Assembly: GCA_044868295.1 (NCBI GenBank)
Contig: JBIOWF010000366.1
Span: 1 to 24,768 of the forward strand
Origin: JBIOWF01 sp044868295
GTDB lineage: Bacteria > Actinomycetota > Actinomycetes > Streptosporangiales > Streptosporangiaceae
Direction of reading: 5' to 3'
Length of the DNA: 24,768 nt
Shown: in pieces, positions 1-8,699 of the stretch
Layout of the letters: each line of letters opens with the position of its first letter
Numbering within the stretch: the stretch's first letter is position 1
Notes under the pieces: model-generated
What the model saw: only the letters and a program-made list of their open reading frames with translations
Told to the model about the DNA's origin: nothing
The model's database searches: none
Translations under genes and position numbers: made by a program

Positions 1-141
1 GGCCCGCGCCGGCGGCCTGGGCCTCCTCCAGCGCCGTTGCCAGATCCGGTGCCTCGGCGGCCAAGACGTCGATGCCTTCGTGCAGGTAGTCGTAGGCGGT
101 GCTTTTACTGATGGCGTTGTCGGCGGCCGCCGCGCTGGCCG
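1..141 (-). pseudogene. IS transposase fragment (helix-turn-helix N-terminal part), runs off the window
   Basis: Read on the minus strand, an open stretch encodes AISKSTAYDYLHEGIDVLAA followed by EAPDLATALEEAQ. This matches the N-terminal helix-turn-helix region typical of IS5-like DDE transposases of actinomycetes, in which a 'GIS-STAY-YL-EGI-VLA' motif precedes the DDE domain. The DDE domain would lie beyond position 1, so its integrity cannot be judged. Upstream, near 120-141, the reading becomes alanine-rich and merges with the opposite-strand DUF222 gene without a plausible start codon. The 5' end is therefore probably lost. No terminal inverted repeat was recognised. The family identification is by eye from motif resemblance. 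Confidence 0.6.
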
Positions 142-1252
142 AGCTGGCTATCACCAGGCTGAGCGGCTACGACGCCGTGATCGTACTACAGGCCTACGCC
201 AAACTGGAAGCACACGTGCAGGCCGCCAAAGCGGCCGTCATGGCCGAGGTCGGCCTTTATGAGATATCCCCCTGCGACATGAAGAAAATGGCGGAGCCGG
301 ACAAATACTCTGCCGATGAAGTACGCGCGGCACTAGCCCTTACCCACCGCGCCGCCGAACGCGAATACGATTTCTCCTACGATCCGAAAACCCGGCTGCC
401 ACAAGTTCGGGCGGCGTTGTCGACCGGGCTGATCGACGAACCACGCGCGATGGTCTTTCGCGACTGGCTGCAGGATGCCCCGCACGAGTTGGCCCGAGCC
501 GTCACCGAACATCTCCTGCCCAAGGCCGGCCGGTGGACCACGAGCCAGCTCAAAGACAAGATCAAGAGGCTACTGGTGGCCGCCGACCCGCAGTGGGCGC
601 GTCGCCGCTACGAGAGAGCCGTCCAGCAACGCCGCGTCGAAGGCGTGGGGCACGCCGATGGCACCGCCACCATCACCGGGCATCAGCTTCCGGTCGACCA
701 GGCTGCGGCCGCCATCGGCCGCGTGGACGCCATCGCCCGCCGGGCCAAGCAGACCGGCCTTTCCGCTCCCATCGACCACATCCGCAGCGACGTGTTCCTC
801 GGCCTGCTCGACGGCAGCCTCAGCGGCCTAGACGATGACACCATCCTCGCCGTCCTGCTGGAAAACGCCGCCAACGCCACCACCACCGGCGAGGAAGACG
901 ACTTCGACGACCAACTCACCGACCACCCGGGCCCCGACCCCTACCCCGGTTCGCTCCGCCCGGCCACCTGGAGTGGATCAGCCGGACCGGACACCGCTAT
1001 GCCGTCCGGCCGCCACCGATCATCGAGCACCTGCCCGAACCGCTCATCCCGAGCACCTCCCGGCCCATACCCGAGGTCGACCTCCCTGTGCCTGGAACCT
1101 GGGAATTCGACGCCCCGTGGACGGAAGAACCCCAACCCCAGAGCCGACTACGAACCCAAACTGGGCATCCACCCCAGACCGGGCATCACACCACAGCCGC
1201 AACTGAGGCCGAATCCATGGTCGACGCCGGACCGGACGTCCCGCCCTTCTGA
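120..1252 (+). pseudogene. DUF222 (13E12-type) HNH endonuclease family gene, decayed: start lost, HNH core deleted, frame shifted
   Basis: The frame read from about 130 to 945 encodes a DUF222 domain, including LSGYDAVIVLQAYAKLEAHV near the start and later VRAALSTGLIDEPRA and YERAVQQRRVEG. Intact relatives continue into an HNH nuclease with CxxC and HH motifs, which are absent here. From about 945 the gene continues in another frame: positions 962-1252 are open and read GHLEWISRTGHRYAVRPP, ending in DVPPF and a stop, which looks like the normal tail after the HNH core. The simplest reading is a deletion plus frameshift near 940-955. The 5' end is replaced by an opposite-strand transposase piece, with stops at 87-95 and no credible start. 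Such genes are multicopy and often decay. A functional product is unlikely. Confidence 0.72.
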
Positions 1253-1521
1253 CACCAGGGCGTGCGCCGCCACGCCCACCTCTTAAACGGGAATCGTCTA
1301 TGGCATCACCGCGTCTACGCCAGACGCCCTTCGTTGATCAGTTCATTGACCCGGACTGCTTTCGGCACGACTGACAGCCGTGGAGGCACCCGCGTCCATA
1401 AGCGCACGTAAGCGCACCAGATTGAGCCCGAAGGGCAGGGCAACGGGTCGGCCAATGCGTTCTCCCGCATCAGGCGCAGCGCCTCCGGGGCGTGGCGACG
1501 AAGGACTCCGGCGCCGCGCGC
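1253..1521. other. Intergenic stretch with no recognisable gene
   Basis: This 269-bp stretch lies between the DUF222 remnant and the stop codon of sbcC. Several short peptides can be read on both strands, but none continues for more than a few dozen codons or resembles a family I know. It may hold further decayed insertion-sequence DNA, given the remnants just upstream, but nothing in it proves this. No convincing terminator hairpin was found after sbcC. Confidence 0.4.
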
Positions 1522-4500
1522 CTACCCGCGCAGGGTCGAGCCTGAGCGGCCCTTGATGACCTGCAGCCGGGCGGGAACGCGGGCGCGGAGTTCGGCGACG
1601 TGGCTGACGATGCCGACGGCCCGTCCACCCTCACGCAGGCCGTCGAGGATGTCGAGGACATCTTCGAGGGTGTCCTCGTCGAGCGTGCCGAAGCCCTCGT
1701 CCACGAAGAGACTGCCGATCTCGGCGCCACCCGCCTCGGCGGTGACGACGTCGGCGAGGCCGAGCGCCAAGGCCAGTGAGGTGACAAAGCTCTCCCCGCC
1801 CGAAAGGGTCGCCGGGTCGCGGTCGACTCCCGTCCAGCCGTCGAGGACGCGCAAACCGAGACCGCCTCCGGACCTTCCCCTGTCTCCGGCGACTTTTCTC
1901 ATGTCGTGCTGGAGCAGATATCGTCCTCCGGACATGCGATCCAGACGCTCGTTCGCGGCCTCCACGACCTGGCGGAGCCGCTCGCCGAGCACATAGGACG
2001 AGAGCCGCATGTTCCACTGGTTGTCTGCCGACGTGCCGCCCGTGAGCTCGGCCAGCCGCCGCGCGAGCCGGTGGCGTTCCGCGGCGGGACCGTGGCGCCT
2101 ATTCGCGTCATCGAGCTCTTTCGCCAGTCCGATGAGCTGGTCCGACCGGCCCTGCGCCCGATCACGGGCCGAGGTGCGGGCTGCGTGCTCCCGCTCTGCC
2201 TGCTCGTGCGCAGACTCGATCGCCACCAGATCCGGGGCCGGTGCGGCCGCCGCCATGGCCAGTTCGGGATCGTCGAGGAGCTCGGTGACGGCGGCCTGCT
2301 CCCCCGCGAAACGCCCGAGACGCTCGGCCAATGCCTCCCGCTCCTCATCGGTGCGCACCGCCGCGCTCACGTCTTCGGAGGTCGCGAACCCGGCTTCGGC
2401 GGCGGCCGACTCGGCTTCGGCGAATGCGGCGTCCTTCTCCAGCCATGCACCGGTCGCCACGGTCATCGCCTCAGCGGCGTCCGCCAGCAGTGCCGCCTCG
2501 TCCGCGAGCCGCTCCAGCCGCGCGGAAACAGACGCGTCCGCGCCGCATGCCGCCTCGAGAATGGCGGCGAGCCTGCTCTCCTGCTCTGCGAGCTGACCAC
2601 AGAGCGCTCGCGTTTCCGCCGCCTCCAGCGCCGTCCGCCGGGAAAGCGCCTCAGCCTCGGCGATCTCGATGTCGAGCCGCTCCACCTCCGAGGCCAGCAC
2701 GGGCTCTTCGGCGGCCATCTCCAGAGCCTGGCGAAGCGTCTCTTCCGCCTCGCCGAGCATCCGCGCCACCAGGTCTTCGGACACCTCCTCGACGGCTCCC
2801 ACCGCCTCGGACGACATCACATCGGACACGCCGGGCGACGAGACACCCGTCAGCACCGAACGGGACCCCTCTTCCACCCCACCAGGCATCCTCGCCGCCA
2901 GATCTTCCGACACCTCCTCGACAGCCCCCGCCGCCTCGGACGACATCACATCGGACACGCCGGGTGTGGAGATGGCGGCGAGCGCCGGTTCGGGTGCCTC
3001 TTGATGCCGTGGGTGTGGTCGCGAACGCGGATCCTCTTCAGGCCGCGCGTGGGACCGCGCCCGTAGGTCCTCTTCGTGCCGCGCGTGCAGCCTCTGCCGG
3101 AGGTTCTCGATCAGCTCCGTGATGGCCGCAGCGGCCTCGTCGTACGCGGCCTGGGCGTCCGTCGCCCTGCGGGTGGCGTCGATCGCCGTGACAAGGAGCG
3201 CCGTCTCGTCCGCGAGCCGGTCCCGCCGCGCTCCGACGCTGACGTCCTCGCCCCTCGCCTCGGCGAGCCGAGCGGTCAGCCGCTGATGCTCCGCCACGAG
3301 CTCGCTCTCCTGAGCCCGGCGTTCGGCCAAGGAGCGGCCGACCTCCTCGGCGTCGTCGCGCAGGCCGTCGAGCTCCGCCGTGAGACGCTCAACCTCGGCG
3401 CTGATCATCGGTTCCGCGGCGACCGCCTCATGGACTTCGGTGAGCTCCGCCTCTACTGCGGCGAGAAGGCTTTCCGCCTCGCCCTGTGAGAGCCCGTCCG
3501 CCCGAAAAGCCACCTCGTCGAGCCGGGACGACAGCCTGACGACATGGTTCTCCGCCTCTTCGCGACCCTGCCGGGCGGACTCGAACGCGTCCTGCGCCGC
3601 CTCCTCGTCCTGCGCGGTCGGTGCCGAATCGGCGGGGGCGGCCGGGTCGGGATGCTCCATGGAGCCGCACACGCGGCACGGCTCGCCGGGGATCAGCTCC
3701 CTGCCGAGCTCGGCGGCCATGCCGTCGATGCGGGCCCGCCGCAGGTCCTGGAGCCGGTCGCGTAGCTCCTGCGCCTCGTCGACGGCAGCCTGCCTGATCT
3801 GCTCGGCGGCGCCTAGCTCCGAGGTGAGCGCGTCCCTGAGCACCACCGCGTCCAGCCGCTCACGGGCGTTGTGGCAGGCCGCTTCCAGCCCCGCGATGCG
3901 CGCGATGCCGGCGCGCACTTGCGTGAGCCGCTCGCCGGCCTCCAGCAGCGTGGCAGGAAGGTCGGCCTGACCGGCGAGCACCGCTGCTTCCCGGTCGGCG
4001 AGACCGGTGAGCTCGGCACGCGCCACGGCCAGCTGATCACGAACCTCGTTCAGCCGGATTTCTTCGCTCGCCAGCAGCTGCAGCCGCGCCAGCTCGTCCC
4101 GCCCGGCTCGCTCCAGCTCGGCGAGCACGCTTGCTGTGGGGTGCTTCGCGAACACGCTCGCGGTGGTCTGCTCGGCCGGCACCGGTTCCGGCAAACGCAA
4201 CGCCGCCAGCGCGCTGGTCCTGGCCCTGACGGCGGTGGCCAGGTCGGCTGCGCGGGCGTCGCGATGGCGGACCGCGACGAGGTCTCGTCGCGCGGTGTCC
4301 CGCCCGGCCCGCAGCCCGGAGATCTGGGCGGCGGCCACCCTGACGGCAGCCAGGCGCTGTACAAGCTGCTTACGCTCTATGGGCAGCACGGCTAGGCGCT
4401 CGGCGATGCGGCCCTCCTCGCCGGCCAGGTCGGTCATCCTGCGTTCGGCCGCGCACAGGCCCGAACGCACGGCGGCCAGCCGGGGCTCCTCCGGGAGGAG

Positions 4501-5730
4501 CTGCTCCAGGCGGGCGATCTCGTCGCGGCGGTCCCGCTCCAGGGCCGACAGCCAATCGGCGTCTGGGCGCGTCTGCGACCCGCCCATCAAAGGCAGCACG
4601 CGATCCACAGCACCACGGCCATCCAGCTCCGAGGCCGACACCCACGCGGCATCCGCAGGCTCCTGGAGCCTGGCGATCAAGGGCAGCGCGCGGTCCACCG
4701 CGTCCGCCGCCAGTCGGCGCGCCTTGGCCGCCGCCTCGGCGCGCTGCCGGGCCCGACGGATCAAGGGAAGCACCCGGTCGGCCCGGGCCGCCTCGTCGAG
4801 GATTGACTCCAGGTCGGACCGCTCCTCGGCCGCCCTTTCGAGCTCGTCGCGGCGGGCCAGCGCCCCGGCATGCCTGCGCTGCCGGTCGGCCAGGGTCCGG
4901 CCCTCCTCCAGACGGGCTCGGGCGGAAGCGAGCGTGGCCAGGCTTGCCGTACTGGCCTCGGCTGCTCGCGCCAAGGCGCCTTGTGCGGCGCCGAGCAGCG
5001 CGCCGGACCAGCTCGCGGGATCGGCCTCGGCCTCCACATCGGCGTCGACCTCGGCCAGCAGCTCGTCACCGGCCGCGCCCCGCATGCGGTTGACGACGGA
5101 ATCGACCACCTGGCGGAGCTCCTCCTGCTCGCGTCCCGTACGGGTGCGGTGGTCGGCGAGCCACTTCTCGACGTCAGTGAAGATCTTCACCGAGAAGAGC
5201 CTCTCCAGGAGCCTGCGGCGGTCGTCGCCGTCGGCGCGCAGGAAGCGCGCGAAGTCGCCTTGGGGCAGCATGGCCACCTGCCAGAACTGGTCGGCGTTCA
5301 TCCCGAGCAGCTCGCCGATCATGTGGCCGGCCTCGTCGGCGCGGGTGCTGCGGGCGGTCCACTCTCCGGTGAGCTCCTCCAGCAGCACCTTGGCCTTCTC
5401 CTCCACGGTTCCGGTGCCGCGCTGCTTGGGCCGTCGCCACGCGGGCGACCTCGTGACGCGGAACCGGCGTTCCCGGATCGTCGCCTCAAGGACGACGGAC
5501 GGGCCTCGCCCGGCCGGCGCGTGGTCGCAACGCAGGCTGCGGGCGTTGTCACGCTGGCCCGGCACCCGGCCGTAGAGCGCGTAGCAGACCGCATCGAGCA
5601 CGGTGGTCTTTCCCGCGCCGGTGGGCCCGTGGATGAGGAACAGGCCGGCTTCACCGAGCGCGTCGAAGTCGACCTCCTCCTCGCCCGGGAAGGACCCGAA
5701 GGCGGTCAACACCAGCCGGTGCAGCCTCAC
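1522..5730 (-). CDS. sbcC: SbcC, Rad50-like ATPase subunit of the SbcCD nuclease, unusually long
   Basis: This is the ATPase and coiled-coil arm of the SbcCD complex, which opens and cuts DNA hairpins and processes double-strand ends. The protein is about 1402 residues. Walker A (GPTGAGKTT) is at residues 35-43. A long coiled coil follows, with the zinc-hook CRVC at 685-688. The signature LSGGESF is near residue 1310 and Walker B (LFVDEGFGTLDED) near 1340. The GTG start at 5730 is chosen because AGGAGG precedes it by 4 bases and the domain starts there. The open frame upstream to 6315 runs through sbcD and is not coding. Usual SbcC proteins have about 1000-1100 residues. Part of the excess is repeated sequence in the second coil arm (positions 2757-3087). 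sbcD lies upstream on the same strand, and the pair is presumably co-transcribed despite a 211-bp gap. Confidence 0.95.
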   Translation of the reverse strand: MRLHRLVLTAFGSFPGEEEVDFDALGEAGLFLIHGPTGAGKTTVLDAVCYALYGRVPGQRDNARSLRCDHAPAGRGPSVVLEATIRERRFRVTRSPAWRRPKQRGTGTVEEKAKVLLEELTGEWTARSTRADEAGHMIGELLGMNADQFWQVAMLPQGDFARFLRADGDDRRRLLERLFSVKIFTDVEKWLADHRTRTGREQEELRQVVDSVVNRMRGAAGDELLAEVDADVEAEADPASWSGALLGAAQGALARAAEASTASLATLASARARLEEGRTLADRQRRHAGALARRDELERAAEERSDLESILDEAARADRVLPLIRRARQRAEAAAKARRLAADAVDRALPLIARLQEPADAAWVSASELDGRGAVDRVLPLMGGSQTRPDADWLSALERDRRDEIARLEQLLPEEPRLAAVRSGLCAAERRMTDLAGEEGRIAERLAVLPIERKQLVQRLAAVRVAAAQISGLRAGRDTARRDLVAVRHRDARAADLATAVRARTSALAALRLPEPVPAEQTTASVFAKHPTASVLAELERAGRDELARLQLLASEEIRLNEVRDQLAVARAELTGLADREAAVLAGQADLPATLLEAGERLTQVRAGIARIAGLEAACHNARERLDAVVLRDALTSELGAAEQIRQAAVDEAQELRDRLQDLRRARIDGMAAELGRELIPGEPCRVCGSMEHPDPAAPADSAPTAQDEEAAQDAFESARQGREEAENHVVRLSSRLDEVAFRADGLSQGEAESLLAAVEAELTEVHEAVAAEPMISAEVERLTAELDGLRDDAEEVGRSLAERRAQESELVAEHQRLTARLAEARGEDVSVGARRDRLADETALLVTAIDATRRATDAQAAYDEAAAAITELIENLRQRLHARHEEDLRARSHARPEEDPRSRPHPRHQEAPEPALAAISTPGVSDVMSSEAAGAVEEVSEDLAARMPGGVEEGSRSVLTGVSSPGVSDVMSSEAVGAVEEVSEDLVARMLGEAEETLRQALEMAAEEPVLASEVERLDIEIAEAEALSRRTALEAAETRALCGQLAEQESRLAAILEAACGADASVSARLERLADEAALLADAAEAMTVATGAWLEKDAAFAEAESAAAEAGFATSEDVSAAVRTDEEREALAERLGRFAGEQAAVTELLDDPELAMAAAAPAPDLVAIESAHEQAEREHAARTSARDRAQGRSDQLIGLAKELDDANRRHGPAAERHRLARRLAELTGGTSADNQWNMRLSSYVLGERLRQVVEAANERLDRMSGGRYLLQHDMRKVAGDRGRSGGGLGLRVLDGWTGVDRDPATLSGGESFVTSLALALGLADVVTAEAGGAEIGSLFVDEGFGTLDEDTLEDVLDILDGLREGGRAVGIVSHVAELRARVPARLQVIKGRSGSTLRG
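2757..2974 (-). repeat. 129-bp tandem duplication inside the SbcC coiled coil
   Basis: Two similar segments begin at 2757 and 2886, an offset of 129 bp (43 codons). Their first roughly 85-90 bases are nearly identical, and both encode PGVSDVMSSEA followed by GAVEEVSEDL. The rest of each unit has diverged. The duplication keeps the frame and lies in the arm after the zinc hook. Confidence 0.85.
2980..3087 (-). repeat. Three degenerate 36-bp units in SbcC
   Basis: Three consecutive 12-residue units read HARHEEDLRARS, HARPEEDPRSRP and HPRHQEAPEPAL. They are rich in Arg, His, Pro and Glu and unlike the Ala/Glu/Leu heptads around them. The prolines should break a continuous coil, so this is probably a flexible insert. 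It adjoins the 129-bp duplication. Confidence 0.7.
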
Positions 5731-5734
5731 GACG

Positions 5735-5740
5735 CCTCCT
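5735..5740 (-). promoter_or_regulatory. Ribosome binding site of sbcC
   Basis: AGGAGG on the minus strand sits 4 bases before the GTG at 5730. It decides the sbcC start against longer in-frame alternatives. It also shows that sbcC has its own translation signal rather than coupling to the sbcD stop, which is 211 bp away. Confidence 0.75.
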
Positions 5741-5789
5741 TCGCCGCACCCCAGGGAAACGCTCCGCGAGCGCCGCGTTTCCGGGGCGA

Positions 5790-5935
5790 CCCCGGCAGCA
5801 CGCTCATTCGGAGCCCAAAAGCCAGGCTCGGTCGCCCCGGCACCGCGCTCATCCAGAACCACGGATCCGGGCCCGGTCGGGACTCCACGGCCGGGCTCGG
5901 CCGGAACACGGTGTGTCCAGCGGCTCGCTCGCCAC
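5790..5935. repeat. Degenerate ~45-bp repeats in the sbcD-sbcC gap
   Basis: Two roughly 45-bp segments starting near 5791 (GGCAGCACGCTCATTC) and 5836 (GGCACCGCGCTCATCC) align with about 70 percent identity by eye. A partial third copy (CGGGCTCGGCCGG) follows. They fill most of the space between the sbcD stop (5942) and the sbcC start (5730). No conserved protein is read here on either strand. Confidence 0.5.
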
Positions 5936-5941
5936 GCTCGC

Positions 5942-7042
5942 TCAACAGCTCTCCTTGATCCTGCAGGCTTCGACGGCCTCCCCGAACAGCCGTCTCTCGT
6001 CGTCGTCCGCCGCCTCGCCACGCACTTCGCGGACGAAGTCGAGCGCGACGTCGAGCTCCGCCCGGCCGGCGATGCGGGGCGCGCGCGTGTGCCCGGCCGG
6101 ACCGCCCTCCGGATCGAAGGCGAGCGCCAGCGTATGCGGGAAACGGCGGCGGAGCCGCTCCATCGCGTCTTTCGGCCGGATCGGGTCGGTGAGAGTGACC
6201 TGGAGCCAGTGCTCCTCACGGTCCCGGAAACGCTCCGCGGCGAGCAGCTCGTCGATGCGGCCGCGCAGCGTGCCCACCGGGCGTGGCACCGGCGCGGGCA
6301 CGAACTCCGCCTCACGGGCGTCGAGGTCGACCAGCCACGAGCCCTTCACCTGCCGGGCCTCGGAGAAGGAGTAGGCGAGCGGCGAACCGGAATAGCGAAC
6401 CGTCTCGCTCATCGTCTGCCGCCCGTGCAGGTGGCCGAGCGCCACGTAGTCGACGCCGTCGAAGGCGCGCAGCGGCACATGGGAGACGCCGCCGACCGTG
6501 ATGTCCCGCTCGCTGTCGCTGGCCTCCCCGCCGGTGACGAAGGCATGGGCGAGCACGACCTTGCGCGCGGCCCGGTCGGATCTGATCCGGTCCATCGCGT
6601 GTGAGACGGCCGCGGTGTGGCTGCGCTCGGCGAGCTCCCACGGACCCTTGACCAGCTCAGGCTCCAGGTAGGGAATGCCGTAGAACGCGGTGTCTCCGAT
6701 CGTCACCGGATCCCAGGCGCGCGAGGGGTCGGTGCGCAGGTGCACGCGCTCCATCAAGTCCGCGCCGAAGCCGAGCCGGACGGCCGAGTCGTGGTTGCCG
6801 CTGATCAGTACGGTGTGAACGCCCTGCGCGCGCAGCCGGCGCAACGCCTCGTCGCACAGGGCGACGGCGTCGACCGGCGGGAGCGCGCGGTCGTAGACGT
6901 CTCCGGCGACGACCACCACGTCCACGCGCTCGTCTCGGGCCGTCCCGACGAGATGGTCGACGAATGCCGCCTGGGCGTTCAGCAGGCTCTCCCGGTGGAA
7001 CGATCGGCCGAGGTGCCAGTCGGAGGTGTGCAACACACGCAT
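5942..7042 (-). CDS. sbcD: SbcD, Mre11-like nuclease subunit of SbcCD
   Basis: This is the metal-dependent calcineurin-fold nuclease that works with SbcC on hairpins and DNA ends. The protein is 366 residues. Phosphoesterase motifs appear in order: DWHLGR with D8 and H10, GDVYDR with D48, GNHD with N83 and H84, LAHAF, and GHLHG. These are the usual Mn-binding and catalytic positions. The C-terminal region would carry the capping and SbcC-binding segments. The ATG at 7042 is the natural start because the first conserved strand (MRVLHTSDWH) begins there. No clear Shine-Dalgarno precedes it, and a TAGCTT hexamer ends 8 bases upstream, so a near-leaderless message is possible. sbcC follows on the same strand. 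Length and motifs are normal. Confidence 0.95.
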   Translation of the reverse strand: MRVLHTSDWHLGRSFHRESLLNAQAAFVDHLVGTARDERVDVVVVAGDVYDRALPPVDAVALCDEALRRLRAQGVHTVLISGNHDSAVRLGFGADLMERVHLRTDPSRAWDPVTIGDTAFYGIPYLEPELVKGPWELAERSHTAAVSHAMDRIRSDRAARKVVLAHAFVTGGEASDSERDITVGGVSHVPLRAFDGVDYVALGHLHGRQTMSETVRYSGSPLAYSFSEARQVKGSWLVDLDAREAEFVPAPVPRPVGTLRGRIDELLAAERFRDREEHWLQVTLTDPIRPKDAMERLRRRFPHTLALAFDPEGGPAGHTRAPRIAGRAELDVALDFVREVRGEAADDDERRLFGEAVEACRIKESC

Positions 7043-7204
7043 GTCGCAGGAAGCTAACAGGTCTCACTGACAAATTTCGTCGCAACGGCATCTCCGGCTA
7101 CGTCGACCGCCTGAGCCTCAAGTAATGACTTAACCTGGTGATCAGGGGGAACGTAAGGAGCGAGGCACGTCTTGGAATGACGATCGTCCGTCGGGGAGCG
7201 GCCT

Positions 7205-8698
7205 ATGAGTGTCGGCCGAGGCACGCTGAGCGCTGTCGCAGCTGCACTGGTGGTGACGCTGGGGACCGTTGGGTATGTGCTGTCCCCGCCCGTCTTCGAT
7301 CCGGCTCCGCTTTCCGACGCGCAGGAGTTCCACTCCCTGCCGGCCCAACCTCCCGACGAGTTCAGGCCGGTCGCGGCCGTGTCGTCCATCGTTACCGAGA
7401 GCGTCACCGTCCCGGCCGAGGGTGAGACGCTGGCCGGCACGGTGCGGGCTCCCGCGGCGCCGGGCAGGCATCCGGCGATGGTCTTCGTCCAGGGTTCCGG
7501 CTCGGGCACCCGCGACGAGTTCGCCGCCCAGGCCGAGTGGCTGGCCAGGGCAGGGATCGTGACCCTCGCGTACGACAAGCGCACGGTCGGCTACTCCTTC
7601 CGGTCCCGCGACTTCTCGCTGCTCGCCGACGACGCCCTGCAGATGATCGACGTGCTGCGGAGGCGGCCCGACGTGGATCCCGCCAGAACCGGGCTCTGGG
7701 GGGTCAGCGAGGGCGGCTGGGTGGTCCCCATAGCGGCGGCGCGCAGCGCGGACGTCGACTTCGCCGTGCTGGTCTCGTCACCGAACGTCTCCCCCATGCG
7801 GCAGGTCGCGTGGGCGCTGAACGAGCAGCTGCTGCGCCTGCACGCCCCGACCGGCGTGCGGGACCTGCTGACCCGCGCGATGGGCGGCGTGGGCTTCGAC
7901 TTCCTGCGCTACGACGGCGCCCCGTCGCTGAAGGAGGTCAAGCAGCCCGTCCTGGCTCTGTACGGGACGACGGACCCGTCCATCCCGTTCGTGGAGAGCA
8001 CCCGGGCGCTGGTCTCCGCCCTCAAGGAGGCGGACAACCCCGACTACACGATCCGGTTCCTCGCGCGGGCCGACCACGCGATGCGGGTCAACGGCGGGAA
8101 CTTCGTCCCCGACTACCTGCCGACCCTGGCCAACTGGGTCGAGGGTCTTCCCGGTACGGCCAGGCCGGTCACGCGGATCGCGGGCGCCACGCCCGTGCAG
8201 CGGTACCAGGCCAGCGACGTGCCGGCCGCGCCCTGGTACGGCGGCAGCACCATCCTGTGGCTCACGATCTTCCTGGCCGCCGTGGGGTACGTCGCCGCGC
8301 CCGTCACCGAGCTGGTCATCCGGCTCCGCGGCCACGACCTGCGGTTGCAGGCCAACGAGCATATGTGGCCGGCGATCCGGCTCCGGCTCCGCCGGATGGC
8401 GTGGACGGGGCTGGGGCTGCTGGCCTCGGTCATGGCGTTCATCACCCTGATCGTGCTCTTCTCGGTCAACCAGGCCGGCGCGTGGCCTGCCGTACAGGCC
8501 GGATGGCTGGTCGTGCGGCTGCTCGCGGTGCTGATGCTCGCGCAGGAGGTCGCCACGGCGGCGGCGGTGCTCGGCGGCCTGCGGGACGGCTGGCAGCCGA
8601 GCCGCTGGCAGAAGGCCATCCTCGCGGGCGTCCTCGGCGGTACGGCCCTCCTGCTGATCACGGCCGCCTACTACGGGCTGTTCGCGTTCCCTTGGTAG
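7205..8698 (+). CDS. Alpha/beta hydrolase with a C-terminal four-helix membrane domain
   Basis: The protein has 497 residues. An N-terminal hydrophobic segment (about 9-28) is a signal anchor or uncleaved signal peptide. The hydrolase domain spans about 60-315, with GSGSGTRDE (oxyanion region), the nucleophile elbow GVSEGG (S168), an acid in GTTDP (D257) and a histidine in ADHAM (H291). This resembles prolyl oligopeptidase-like or dienelactone hydrolase-like esterases. Residues about 348-370, 400-420, 433-457 and 470-493 form four predicted membrane segments. The catalytic domain is then probably extracytoplasmic. The ATG at 7205 has GGGGAG 6 bases upstream. The gene diverges from sbcD and converges on the next hydrolase, with a single base between stops. 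The substrate is unknown. Confidence 0.85.
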   Translation: MSVGRGTLSAVAAALVVTLGTVGYVLSPPVFDPAPLSDAQEFHSLPAQPPDEFRPVAAVSSIVTESVTVPAEGETLAGTVRAPAAPGRHPAMVFVQGSGSGTRDEFAAQAEWLARAGIVTLAYDKRTVGYSFRSRDFSLLADDALQMIDVLRRRPDVDPARTGLWGVSEGGWVVPIAAARSADVDFAVLVSSPNVSPMRQVAWALNEQLLRLHAPTGVRDLLTRAMGGVGFDFLRYDGAPSLKEVKQPVLALYGTTDPSIPFVESTRALVSALKEADNPDYTIRFLARADHAMRVNGGNFVPDYLPTLANWVEGLPGTARPVTRIAGATPVQRYQASDVPAAPWYGGSTILWLTIFLAAVGYVAAPVTELVIRLRGHDLRLQANEHMWPAIRLRLRRMAWTGLGLLASVMAFITLIVLFSVNQAGAWPAVQAGWLVVRLLAVLMLAQEVATAAAVLGGLRDGWQPSRWQKAILAGVLGGTALLLITAAYYGLFAFPW

Positions 8699-8699
8699 T

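Noticed and set aside
1301..1372. A 24-codon plus-strand frame beginning MASPRL
   Set aside because: It is too short, has no ribosome site and resembles nothing recognised.
4136..5575. A long plus-strand frame opposite sbcC
   Set aside because: It is Ser/Arg/Ala-rich shadow of the SbcC codons with no domain.
5731..6315. Upstream extension of the sbcC frame
   Set aside because: It runs through sbcD coding sequence and precedes the ribosome site and ATPase domain, so translation is taken from 5730.
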